64,000 nt of DNA from Inonotus obliquus (GCA_032164295.1 JAJHTX010000003.1:1054001-1118000), one strand, 5' to 3'. Shown: positions 12,001 through 21,505, counted from the stretch's first letter. Translations and numbers: made by a program. The notes: generated by a model from the sequence alone, not told the origin.

Positions 12001-12603
12001 CGTGAGCCAGTCATGTCCCAGGAAGACATCGCAGTGAGCCAGACGGGTGACAGCTAAACGGATGGTTTCAATGTGTTGTCCAAAAACCATCTCCAACTCG
12101 ACATAATGCGTCATCATTCCTCCTTCATTGAGAGTTCCGTCAGCATTAAACACCATCATAGGTCGTATGTAGCGAGTTCGGGGTATATCGTGCTTGAGTA
12201 CGAAGTCCATATCAATACACGATCCGGTACATCCAGAGTCAACCAGGGCTCGGGCCTTTTCCAAGAAGTCTCCTGTATATCTCGGTAGGTCGACAGTAGA
12301 GAGGATCACTTGTATCTCCAACTGGCGCCCATTGGATCCTCGTATAAACCGTGGGTGCGCTCGGAAGTAAGCTTCTTCAAAGGCCTCAACATCATCCTCT
12401 GTAAGCCCCTCCTCTTCTTCTGTTGGTATCACGTCGGTCAAGATTTCGTAGTAAGGTGCAGCGTCATCGTGTTTCAAATCTCTAAGGTAGTATACAGACG
12501 ATGAGTCATGGAATACATGCGACAAAACGAAATCTTGTGAAAGTCGACCAGTTGTCCCGACGACTACTCCTGGTCCTTGACAAAATCCTCCTCTCCCCTT
12601 TCT
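9004..12603 (-). CDS. pol: Pol polyprotein of element B (PR-RT-RH-IN-chromodomain)
   Basis: The open frame of about 1,200 codons ends at 9004. Counting from codon 12525, the aspartic protease DSG is near residue 96, the reverse transcriptase has LDVRWGYY near 346 and YLDD near 410, RNase H lies about 560-690, the integrase HHCC finger about 770-820, and its DDE core follows. A chromodomain sits near 1105-1160, marking a chromovirus that may target marked chromatin. No ATG occurs near the N-terminus: the frame opens at 12603 inside gag, in the -1 register, and overlaps gag by about 40 nt. Translation as a Gag-Pol fusion by -1 frameshifting is therefore inferred. All catalytic motifs looked intact. 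Confidence 0.95.
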   Translation of the reverse strand, partial: RKGRGGFCQGPGVVVGTTGRLSQDFVLSHVFHDSSSVYYLRDLKHDDAAPYYEILTDVIPTEEEEGLTEDDVEAFEEAYFRAHPRFIRGSNGRQLEIQVILSTVDLPRYTGDFLEKARALVDSGCTGSCIDMDFVLKHDIPRTRYIRPMMVFNADGTLNEGGMMTHYVELEMVFGQHIETIRLAVTRLAHCDVFLGHDWLTKHNPEIDWTTGKIEFTRCPTDCRQDPNPEATTIVHNRAIKSNRDWPIYLNDFEDVFSEESFKNLPEHRVWDHAIDLKPDFKPNDCKVYPLNPKEQEVLKGFIEENLASGRIRESKSPMASPFFFIKKEDSSLRAIQDYRKLNEGTVKNKYPLPLIQELVDKVKDAKIFTKLDVRWGYYNIRIREGDEWKAAFRTNLGLFEPTVMFFGLTNAPATFQGFMNDIFRDLIHEGKIIVYLDDILIFSSHIDEHRQLVREVFQRLRDNHLFLKPQKCEFEVDQVKYLGHVIGQGELKVDLKKSEAVRDWPVPRNVTELQKVLGFGNWLRRFVKDYSQIVKPLTSLTGKAEWRWGKEQQEAFEGLKERLCSPPVLAIPNHDQPYRVEADSSNYATGAVLLQQQEDGKWKPVAYRSSALNDAERNYEIYDKEMLAIVEALRDWRQYLLGAKHRFEVWSDHLNLMYFKEAHKLNYRQACWRTELAEFDFVLVHKPGTSMGKADLLSRRAGFNEGKEDNKDIVFIKDEWLVRALTGDLTALRDKIREAQESLEKEKIPKGATEEGGLLQKDGRIFVPDEMRDKVFQVCHDSPWAGHPGSSKTVELVRRDFWWPTMFADVRNYVRGCDKCQRTKAVRTAKRRVLHPNEIPEVPWQVVTVDLIGELPESSGHNAICVIVDRFSKQMHAIPTTTKLTSEGMARIYRDHVFRLHGLPRKIIHDRGTQFEAKMMKELYKLLHIQGNPSTVYHPQTDGQTERVNQELEQYLRLYVNHRQSDWVDWLPLAEFAYNNREHSATKLSPFFVNTGMHPTGFTDVVTSSSNFSAEDFAKHIKEVHEIAQKNLKQAAEDMKRFHDRHAGASVEYKRGDKVFLDGRNIKTARPTSKLEDKWFGPYEVIEKVGASAYRLKLPHSWKKIHPVFNEMLLKPAVEPVFESQRHPPPKPPLIVDDEEEYEVEEILDSRIHRRKLQFLVKWEGYKDPTWQPEEDLTNAEEVIEEFYEKHPKAPRKP

Positions 12604-13877
12604 TCATCCATCAACCCCTCTACTTGTGTAGCTCGCAGCTCCTCGGGTCCTCCGTCGACCGCTTGGAAGTCACGTTCCTTCAGCTCTCCCAGTGCGTCTG
12701 CAAAGGCCCTGCGGGTCTCCGGGTCCCATGCCCTAATCACCTCTCGTACTATCTGCCCCTTACTAGGACAACTAGCCATGAGATGCGACGGCGATCCACA
12801 GGTCCAGCATTTGTAACTTCTTCTGGCCCTGTCGATGTCCATTGGGATTCCGGCTCCTGGATGGACTCCTGCCCCTACTCCTTGATGATCGCGCTGAGGG
12901 GGAGGTACCTGTGGCCAATGCTGCTGAGGTTGCGGAGCTTGCTGGACTTGAGGCGGGTTCTTGGTCTGTGTCTGGGTTGGCCAGTTTGTGCGTGGAGGGC
13001 CTGACCTTGTCGCCGTTACTTGACGAAGCTGTTGTTCGATTCTGTCCACGTCAATAGCCTTCGCCTTCCAGCCATCATAGGTGGTAGGGACAGTGGCTGA
13101 GCGCATGACTCCCTTGACGACCTCGAGGTTCAATGCCCACTTCAATCGGTCGATGAGGATGTCGTTGTGTAGTGCATCTGTAAGACCAGCTGCCTGACGT
13201 CTGATGTCGAACTCGACGAAGAACTCGTCTGCGGTCTTCTTCCCTTGAGTTAGGCGTCGAAGTTCCGCCATCGCCTTCTCTTTCTTGTTTGGATCGTCAA
13301 ACAACTTGTCTAGAGCCGTTTGAAAGGCTGCCCAGGTGTCCGGGATACCTGCCACTTGGTTCGCATCTACGTAGTTCTGCGCCCACGTTCCAGCAGCTCC
13401 GCCTTTCATGTAAGACAAGACAAAGAGTATCTTGCTCTTGCCTGTTGGGAACGACCTGGGGTCCGACTCAAAGCACAGGGTATATTCGCGCTTGAAGTCC
13501 TTGTAGTCGCTGCCATTGAACTCGCTTGGTTCCTTCGCACGAGTCTTGGGGGATGGGGCAGGCGGTGCTGGCGGTTGTTGTACTTGTCCTAGAGCAGCCG
13601 CAAACATCTGCGCGAACTGCTGCATCTGAGTCTGATTGAACCCTTGCGCCATCAGTGGACTTGGTGCTCGGGGAGGAACTGGAGGTGGTATTGGTTGTTG
13701 TCCTTGTCCTCCAGACATTCGTAGTACAGGAGTCTCTAGAGAGGATACGTCTGAGTCGCTCCTTGACGTTGGAGTAGGGGACAGAGGCGACGTAGGCTGA
13801 GTCTGAACAAATAACTCGTCTATGTCTCTCTCCACGGCGTCTAGTATTAAAGCACGTCGGCGATGAGTTCTCGACAA
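12564..13877 (-). CDS. gag: Gag of element B
   Basis: The 437-codon open frame has a proline-rich N-terminal third, a capsid-like region (about residues 110-265), a Gln/Pro linker, and a single CCHC zinc knuckle (CWTCGSPSHLMASC, near residues 360-373), followed by an acidic tail. The frame begins with TTG just after a stop. The first ATG is codon 54 (13718), so Gag may start there and be about 384 residues. The element A frame matches it along its length. The last codons contain GGATTTT, 25 nt before the end of the stop, conserved with A and a candidate slip site for pol expression. Confidence 0.92.
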   Translation of the reverse strand: MSRTHRRRALILDAVERDIDELFVQTQPTSPLSPTPTSRSDSDVSSLETPVLRMSGGQGQQPIPPPVPPRAPSPLMAQGFNQTQMQQFAQMFAAALGQVQQPPAPPAPSPKTRAKEPSEFNGSDYKDFKREYTLCFESDPRSFPTGKSKILFVLSYMKGGAAGTWAQNYVDANQVAGIPDTWAAFQTALDKLFDDPNKKEKAMAELRRLTQGKKTADEFFVEFDIRRQAAGLTDALHNDILIDRLKWALNLEVVKGVMRSATVPTTYDGWKAKAIDVDRIEQQLRQVTATRSGPPRTNWPTQTQTKNPPQVQQAPQPQQHWPQVPPPQRDHQGVGAGVHPGAGIPMDIDRARRSYKCWTCGSPSHLMASCPSKGQIVREVIRAWDPETRRAFADALGELKERDFQAVDGGPEELRATQVEGLMDEERGEEDFVKDQE

Positions 13878-14293
13878 CGTTTAACGACGAGGAGGGGGTA
13901 CAGGTAAGGGATCTAGGCGCTGACGCAGGTTGTTCGGCAATCCGTCCATAAGCCTTATGACAACGCGGAAGATCCAGGCAGGGAAAACAATAGAGAACCC
14001 CGGGGCACTATGAACGTGTGGGAACTCCTTGGTGTAGATGACGTTCCCTCGGCACCAGATGGTAACGATAAGCGCCACGGTGACTTTGGGTAAAGGGTTG
14101 TGACTGATCGGGAATACACGGAAACTTTAACAGTCTCCGGGCCGGTTGTTGTTGTCTCGGTAAAAACCGGGTTGGTGAAAACTCGTGTTCGTTGGGAGTT
14201 ACTCAACGTCAACGGGAGACCACAGGAGGGAACAGCAAGGACTGGGAAACTCAGAGGTCGCTGAACGGTCCTGGTACGTAGGTCTCACTATTA
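13878..14293 (-). other. 5' leader of element B
   Basis: About 415 bp lie between the 5' LTR and the gag frame on the minus strand. No convincing ORF is present. The bases next to the LTR read TAATAGTGAGACC, which is not a TGG-type tRNA primer site, so the priming mechanism is unresolved. Confidence 0.6.
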
Positions 14294-14734
14294 TGTTATG
14301 CAAAACGACGGGTTCGGGGGTACTCAAACGGAGTCGGGGTCTCTCACACCAGAGCTTAGGGTACGCTGCCTCAAACGTCGAAGACTTGTACAGCGACGGA
14401 GACGATCACGCAGGCTAAGGGATGGTGGTGGTAAGAAGATATATTTAAGTTAGTACAAACAATGAGTAAATACCTAAGGGATGGTGGTGGTAAGAAGAAT
14501 AGTGAGACGGGGTACAAATGAGTCAGACTATCTACTTATATACACACCAGACGTGGGAAGGTATTACTCTAAGAAGAATATTAGTAAGGGTGGGAATAGA
14601 ATATTACGGAACGTTCCGGTAAAGAGCGACTAAGCAAGATGAATAATAAGAATGAGTAAGCATGAACGGAAAAAGGAATATGACCAATGAAGAATTAAGT
14701 AAGCGAAAGTAAAGGGAAAGTTCAAGTCCTAACA
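14294..14734 (-). repeat. Element B 5' LTR (441 bp)
   Basis: Same length as the copy at 8520-8960. Differences found: GCGAAAC/GCAAAAC, CTCGAAC/CTCAAAC and ATTATGG/ATTACGG. It ends at the target duplication ATCAC (14735-14739). Confidence 0.93.
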
Positions 14735-14772
14735 ATCACGACATCTTAGTTGTATACTGTTCCTAGACGCGT
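14735..14772 (+). repeat. Element A 3' LTR, middle segment
   Basis: This 38-bp remnant between insertions B and C matches 5' LTR positions about 2012-2045 (CACGACATCTTAG... CTGTTCCTAGAC). Its first five bases are B's target duplication and its last four (GCGT, 14769-14772) are C's. Confidence 0.85.
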
Positions 14773-16474
14773 TGTCGTGCTGGGATGGTATTGGCTGTTG
14801 AATAACCAAGTACACTCCCACTGAGTCAACCGGTCTAATTATCTAGGCAGGTAGTCTTCCCAGTTGTTCGTTGAAGCTATGGGCAACTTGTTGTAGTTGG
14901 AGGGTTGAGGGACTCAAGTTTGAGTAGAGAGGTAGAGTGAGTGAGAGATGAGTCTTTATCCAATTCTCTTGAAAGCGAGTGATAGGTCACAATGGGTAAG
15001 GAGCAATTAAATTGTCCACACCGAGGTAGGCAATGACAAGCTATGCAGAATAGATGTCAATGTCTAGAGGGACACACACACTCGAAGTCTCGAGATATCA
15101 GATATCGACTTTGAGAGGGGGTTTATCACCAATGTCCAATTGGAACAGAGGCAATACAATACCTTTGACTAGTACCAAACTAGTCCTTGAGCAATACAGT
15201 TACCCAGTCTTGAGCTGAGGTCAACTGTATGCAACGAAACCTTGACTTGACTTGCAAATAGTGTGACAAGAGGTCACAGAGTGATGTGAGCTGGTCTTGT
15301 CCTGGAGGAAACTTGTGCTTAGTTAGTTCTCTGATGAGTTAGTTCTCTATGGGGAGTTAATTCTATGCTCCTCTGGGGGGCTACATGCTGGTCCTTAAAT
15401 ACTAATTCCAAGACCAATTTACATAATCCACAGCATAAGCTAAAAATAGATCTGCATCAACCACATCATCAAAATTTGATGTCTCCTTCCAAAGCTATGC
15501 ATCAAATACTCCAAATCAAGTGATATGTATCAATGTATCAATGTATCAATGAGTTATTTGATGAATGATGCGCATCAATGAATTAATTGATGAGTGATGT
15601 GCATCAATGAATTACTTGATAGATGCTGTGCATCAATAAGTTATTTGATGGATGATGCGCATCAATGAGTTACTTGATGAATGATGTGCCATCAATGAAT
15701 CAATTGATGAGTCCAGAATATGGTTCAAGGTGATGACCTGATCGATGATCTAATCGATAACTTGATGAATGACCTAATGGATGAGATAATCGATGACCTA
15801 ATGAATGATATAATTGATTACTTGATGGATGATATAATCGATTACCCGGTTTGGGCTTATTTGGTTTTTGATATCTGGACTGTGGTCTTTGGTTTTTCCA
15901 GAGCGATGTATCGGATGGCTTCTCAGATAAGACCAAATGAATGGTGCAACCGGTGGTTCTTGAACCTTCATTTCTGCTTCTAGAGTGCGACCATATAAAT
16001 AATGGTTTGTTTATCTATCGCCGCTCGAGTTCCTTTTCTGCAATTCTTTGTTCTAATGCCACCTTCACGACTTCACCATCTGCTCTGCCACGCTTCTGAA
16101 CTTCTCCGGCTGGCTTTTGTGTATCGTCGCGCTTCCTCTAACCCGATTCAGTGAGTTACTTTCTCGACACTTTGCGATCTTTATGCTTAATAGCACGAAG
16201 AGTATTTGTGGAGACGACTATAATGATCGAGGAGGAGTGGGTCGAGTGGGTACCGGTGCTTGTTACTAGACGAGTTGTGCTCAACGCTTGATAGTAAGCT
16301 TGGCACTTTCCATCGGCTTTCGATTTGCTAACTTGTGTGCAGAATTACGAGTTACTGCGACGTCCGATATTTCTTGTTTATCCTTTCTGATGTCCTACTA
16401 TGTTCTTGCTTCCGATAGTGTAAAGCGTGCCAATATTACGATTGTTTATGTCCAGGCAATATCCTGGCCTGACA
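14773..16474. mobile_element. Insertion C: candidate solo LTR (1,702 bp)
   Basis: The sequence begins TGTCGTG and ends CTGACA, with inverted TGTC/GACA tips, and is flanked by the 4-bp repeat GCGT (14769-14772 and 16475-16478). It interrupts the 3' LTR of element A at a point where the 5' LTR is continuous. It has no coding capacity but contains a TATA-like ATATAAATA near 15994. These traits suit a solo LTR left by recombination of a larger retrotransposon, read on the plus strand. An alternative is a non-autonomous LTR-type element. No internal gag or pol remains. Confidence 0.65.
15525..15860. repeat. imperfect minisatellite within C (TGATGAATGATG-type units)
   Basis: About 330 bp of degenerate units read like TTGATGAATGATGTGCATCAATGAAT and shift to GATGACCTAATCGATGA toward the right. 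TGATG and its complement CATCA alternate, so local hairpins are possible. The open frame over this block encodes Asp/Ile/Leu repeats and is a repeat artefact. Confidence 0.7.
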
Positions 16475-16626
16475 GCGTGCATTACTCAAGGTTCTCCACC
16501 TTAGACGTACGTCGCCGACAACTGTGTACTCCCCCTCAAGACAGTGTAGAGGTTGTCTTGGTTTAACCAGATGATCTTCGTGAGAACAGGCCTTGAGCGT
16601 GCACCACCACCTCATCCGTCCTAACA
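16475..16626 (+). repeat. Element A 3' LTR, terminal segment
   Basis: It matches 2045-2195 of the 5' LTR (from TGCATTACTCAAGG to CGTCCTAACA) with scattered transitions. It is followed directly by CGGGG (16627-16631), the right target duplication of A. Confidence 0.9.
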
Positions 16627-16638
16627 CGGGGGTCCTTA

Positions 16639-17642
16639 CAGGGAAATTCATAAAAATCTGGACACGTGCCAAATTGCCAATTTCGGCCCCTTCAGTACCT
16701 CAGAACACAAAATAAATCATATCTCACTCATTTCTTGACCGTTTCGTGTCATCTAGGTTTCTAAATTCATGCCCCGATTGTGCTGTCCGAACTGTAACAA
16801 ACCCGAGCAAAATCGGGCAAGAATTGACCCCAAAACGGCGCAAACTGTCATTTTTTCATGTATTCCTCATGTCCATTTTTTCCTGCACTCAATTCTGGGT
16901 CTGCAGCACCCACAAGTGTCTCAGAATGCTCAGATGGAATAACTGTGAATTTAGGGCCTGAATTTGAGATGAATTTGAAGGTGTATGTGCTGGTCTGGGG
17001 GCATGCCTGGAAGGCAGAAATGTCCCCTCATCCCTCAAGCTCACCATGCCCTAGAAAAAATATCTGAAGCCAAATTCATACATGAAAATTCATTCTAGGC
17101 CTATTGAAAGTGATCTGAGCCTTTCCCAGATCAAATGGATATGTTGGGAAGCTGGGAAAGGCTCAGATCACTTTCAATAGGCCTAGAATGAATTTTCATG
17201 TATGAATTTGGCTTCAGATATTTTTTCTAGGGCATGGTGAGCTTGAGGGATGAGGGGACATTTCTGCCTTCCAGGCATGCCCCCAGACCAGCACATACAC
17301 CTTCAAATTCATCTCAAATTCAGGCCCTAAATTCACAGTTATTCCATCTGAGCATTCTGAGACACTTGTGGGTGCTGCAGACCCAGAATTGAGTGCAGGA
17401 AAAAATGGACATGAGGAATACATGAAAAAATGACAGTTTGCGCCGTTTTGGGGTCAATTCTTGCCCGATTTTGCTCGGGTTTGTTACAGTTCGGACAGCA
17501 CAATCGGGGCATGAATTTAGCAACCTAGATGACACGAAACGGTCAAGAAATGAGTGAGATATGATTTAGTTTGTGTTCTGAGGTACTGAAGGGGCCGAAA
17601 TTGGCAATTTGGCACGTGTCCAGATTTTTATGAATTTCCCTG
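16639..17642. mobile_element. Element D: 1-kb near-perfect palindrome (foldback element)
   Basis: Two arms of 491 nt (16639-17129 and 17152-17642) are inverted copies with only a couple of mismatches and no length change, separated by 22 nt. The ends read CAGGGAAATTC...GAATTTCCCTG and are flanked by TA on both sides (16637-16638, 17643-17644), as for Tc1/mariner-like insertions. There is no transposase; the two mirror-image open frames are by-products. A transcript would fold into a long hairpin. The superfamily is inferred from the TA flank only. Confidence 0.85.
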
Positions 17643-17828
17643 TAAAGGACGCGTCTTTGACTGTATTACAAAACTAATTGACAGATTATGCTACTCCTTC
17701 TTACACCATATGATGGGCATTGAACGCGGTGAGTGCCTCTTTCTTTCTTTCTTATTCAGCTCTCCCGTCGTCTCGTCTACCATCGATACCGCCTCTGCTT
17801 TCCACTTCGTTACAACAAACGGTTCACA

Positions 17829-19693
17829 AGTAAGCCCCTTAGCTTTTTTTTTATCTGTCCTCGTTACTGACCATTCCTTCCCAGTGACGCTTAACCCCTT
17901 CAACCTCGATGAAGAGTTCTACGAGTCATGCCTGGACGTCTCCAAGCAACCCGGAAACCAGTCGCCAGTCTCCACAACCTCGACCATCATCTCATCTACT
18001 ACCTACACGTTCGGCAAGCTCGGCCTCAACAGCGTCTTCTCTGACTCATCCCGTCTCACCGACCGTTACCCCGCTGCTTATGAAGACTTCTTTGGTATGC
18101 CCAGCGGGGCTCCCTGTATCTACAAGTCGGGTCCTGCTTGGCCTGAACGCGAGGGTCCACAAGCGCAGCGCTACATCCGCGAGGCCCGCCCTGTCTACGG
18201 TCACCCTATCGCAGGCTCCTGGCTCAAGATCGGTACGGACATCTACAAGTTCCTCGACTCATGCAGCGTCAAGTGGACCTCGATCGACCCCGTCGCCTTC
18301 GCCAACGCCGGGGAGAAGACGCCGTTTTGCCGGCTCCTGATATGGATCGGCGTGAAGCACGAGACTCTCACCTTCGAGGATGCCGTGGCTGCCGCCAACG
18401 CCATCAAGGATATCCTCAATCTAGCCGGCTTCCCCGAGATTGAGGTCGCTTTTCGCGAGTCGGAGGTGACCCATTCTGTTGGTGGCCCGAGGCTCCTCCC
18501 CTTCAAACCCCTCATCGACCCTATCCCCGAGTTCCGCAAGCCTTTCACACCCACGCTCGGCCTCTCCATCGCTCCGTTCAAGCATTCCCACTACGAGGGC
18601 ACCGGCGCCCTCTACTTCCGCCTCAGCAAAGACGACGACCGTGTCGTCCTTCTCACCGCTGCCCACGTCGCTCGCCCTCCTCCCGTGTACGCCAACACGG
18701 GCATGTCGCGCACGAAAAACAGCCAGCCCCGCGAGGATATCGTCGCACTTGGCAGCATGGGTTTTCAGAATGCTACAAATGCCATGATGGCCACCATCGG
18801 CGACCTCGCTCGCTGCGTCAAGGTGTGGAACAAGGAGATCACCAGGATGGGTGAGTTCGTCGATGGCGAGGATGCGGAGGTCACCGATAAACGCCAGCAG
18901 AACCAGCGCGAGGTGGAGAAGGCGACGAAGATTATCGATAACTTGAACAAGCTTCACGATGAGGTTACCAAACGCAGGTCGAACCTGAGACAGCGCATCA
19001 TTGGCTTCGTCCTCCACGCTGAGCACATCATCGTCTCCGACGGACCCACCGGGTATACTCGCGACTGGGCCCTTATCCAGCTTTTCAACGACAAAATTGA
19101 TTGGGACACCTTCCCGGGAAACAAGGTCTACGTTGGTACGTTTCCCATCTCGTCCCGCAGTTTCAGTTTTGGCTGACTATTATTATCCCGCAGGTGGCAA
19201 CCTCTCGCCGTCCGACTTCGGCAAGTATATGTTCCCGAAGCCCGAGGACCAGGCGAACTACGAGTACCCGGACGACGGGCTCCTCCAGGCCTATGGCGTC
19301 GTGAAGGACAAAGAGATCCGCCAGCCCCAGCACCTCGACATTAACGGCGAGAAGGCACTACTTGTAGTGAAGAACGGCCTGACCACGGGCACCACGATAG
19401 GTCGCGTCAACGGCCTTGATTCTTTCACTCGCGTCTACGCCAACTACGGCATCGAGCACACGTCCATCGAGACCGCCATCCTGTCCTACGACAAGCTGCA
19501 TGCCCCCTTCTCCGCCCCAGGAGATTCGGGCTCCATCATCCTCGACAGAGCTGGCCATATCGTCGCCTTGCTCACTGGCGGTGGCGGCACGACCAACGAA
19601 ACAGACGTGACCTACGGGACCCCATACTGGTGGCTCGAGGAGCAGATCAAGAAGACATTCCCCGGCTGCCACCTCTACCCGGTCGTTCGCTAG
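17829..19693 (+). CDS. trypsin-fold serine protease-like protein (583 aa), intracellular
   Basis: Exons 17829 | 17885-19135 | 19194-19693. A 55-nt intron (17830-17884) would create the start codon at its junction (A|TG), giving a protein beginning MTLNPFNLDEEFY. Reading through instead, an ORF runs from ATG 17710. The second intron is 19136-19193. A chymotrypsin-like triad is visible: His in LLTAAHVA (about residue 255), Asp in TRDWALIQL (about 380), and Ser in APGDSGSIIL near the C-terminus. A long charged, probably coiled-coil insert lies between His and Asp. No signal peptide is seen. The layout is common in mushroom genomes as uncharacterised PA-clan peptidase-like proteins; activity is inferred from the triad only. 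Confidence 0.8.
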
Positions 19694-19905
19694 GTTCGTG
19701 CATTTTTACATGCTAGCTAGAACTCGAGTTTTCGAGTGCACTCTTCGAGTGCTAGCTAAAACTTGGGTCTTGTTCTTTTTTTTCTTCTTTACTTTACTTT
19801 ACTTTTCGCGCATAACTTTTCCCCAACGTATGCCACTTCTTCCCTTTTCTCGTCTCGTCTCGTATTATCACGCTCGTTCTTCCCCCCTTCCGTCCCCTGT
19901 CCATC

Positions 19906-20696
<791 letters not shown>

Positions 20697-20851
20697 AACG
20701 AATCATCAATACACGGAGTACATGTAGAACTGCGCCTTGTCAGGGTCAGGAGAGGAAATGTAGTCAGTGATCTTAGTGATATCATCATCAATCATTATTT
20801 ATGAACACCGGTTGAATGGTAACACATGATGCCACTTTCGAAACGGCCTTA

Positions 20852-21503
20852 AGGTAGGGGAAGTATAAACTCGACTAGGTGTCACAGTGTGACTGATGAC
20901 CCTGAGCACCCTGAGCTTACCCGATTTGGAAGGACCCTGCGGCAAAAATCTCGAGGTCGGATTTCAGGACAGTGGCAGCTAGCAGAAGAGCAGCCAGAAT
21001 CTCATTTGTACTTCAATAAAACATCAAAACAAAGCAAGTTTCACCATTAGCCAGCTCTCCTGAACCTCTCTTAACAGTCAGGATATGTGCTATAAATGTG
21101 TATTAGTCAAATATTAGTAATAAAGATGAGTCATACAAAACCTACTATATTTGGATAGTATTTGTCATCCTGTGCCCGCCAAGAGCGGCAAAAATCCTGC
21201 GGTCGAAATTTTCGAAATTTATGAAAAGCTTACCAGAATGCTGGAAAATGAATTCTGAGCCATTTGGCACAAAAAGGGTTCATCCCATAATCGGAAGGTC
21301 AAGGGTCCATATTTTTTAATTTTAAAAACATACATCTGCTTGTAATTTCTATTAGAAGAGATCTATGAGGGCCGAAATCGAGTTTGTGTTGTGTGGAAGT
21401 TGCAGTTAAGAAAGGGTCCAAAGTCACCGGATGAGGCAAGTCAGGCCAAGTCAGGGTCGCATGACGCGCGTCACACCTAGTCGAGTTTATACTTACCCTA
21501 CCT
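20852..21503. mobile_element. Element F: short inverted-repeat element (652 bp), TA duplication
   Basis: Terminal inverted repeats of about 33 bp (AGGTAGGGNAAGTATAAACTCGACTAGGTGT, given here as a pattern of shorter blocks AGGTAGGG and AAGTATAAACTCGACTAG) stand at both ends. TA flanks each side (20850-20851, 21504-21505). There is no coding capacity. Inside, a 'cggcaaaaatc..cgaggtcg/tgcggtcg' motif occurs twice. It is consistent with a Tc1/mariner-type MITE. Confidence 0.8.
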
Positions 21504-21505
21504 TA

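Larger units (their letters stand above)
8520..14734 (-). mobile_element. Element B: intact Ty3/Gypsy chromovirus nested in A
   Basis: This 6,215-bp LTR retrotransposon on the minus strand is inserted in the 3' LTR of element A. It is flanked by the 5-bp duplication ATCAC (8515-8519 and 14735-14739). Its two 441-bp LTRs differ at only three positions that I could find. gag and pol are both open, and protease, reverse transcriptase, RNase H, integrase and chromodomain motifs are present. It appears young and potentially autonomous. It is related to A at the protein level and in parts of the LTR (a shared block of about 25 bp around AGAGTAATACCTTCCCAC). Confidence 0.95.
1687..16626 (+). mobile_element. 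Element A: decayed Ty3/Gypsy chromovirus with nested insertions
   Basis: The element is bounded by TG...CA LTRs and by the direct repeat CGGGG (1682-1686 and 16627-16631). The order is 5' LTR, gag, pol (protease, reverse transcriptase, RNase H, integrase, chromodomain), polypurine tract, 3' LTR. The 3' LTR is split by element B (8520-14734) and by insertion C (14773-16474). Removing both, and their target duplications, restores one continuous LTR. gag and pol carry at least eight in-frame stops, so the element cannot be autonomous. The target duplication shows that A is a single old insertion that received B and C later. Confidence 0.93.

Noticed and set aside
15720..15983. 87-codon plus-strand frame rich in Asp/Ile/Leu
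   Set aside because: It lies entirely on the TGATG minisatellite of insertion C; composition follows the repeat unit.
16746..17535. mirror-image frames of about 70 codons on both strands
   Set aside because: They are the same sequence in the two arms of palindrome D and have no family motif.
17710..17829. long unspliced N-terminus of the protease-like gene from ATG 17710
   Set aside because: It reads through two intron-like tracts; splicing of the better intron shifts the frame and offers a neater start, so the long form was not used as the main model.
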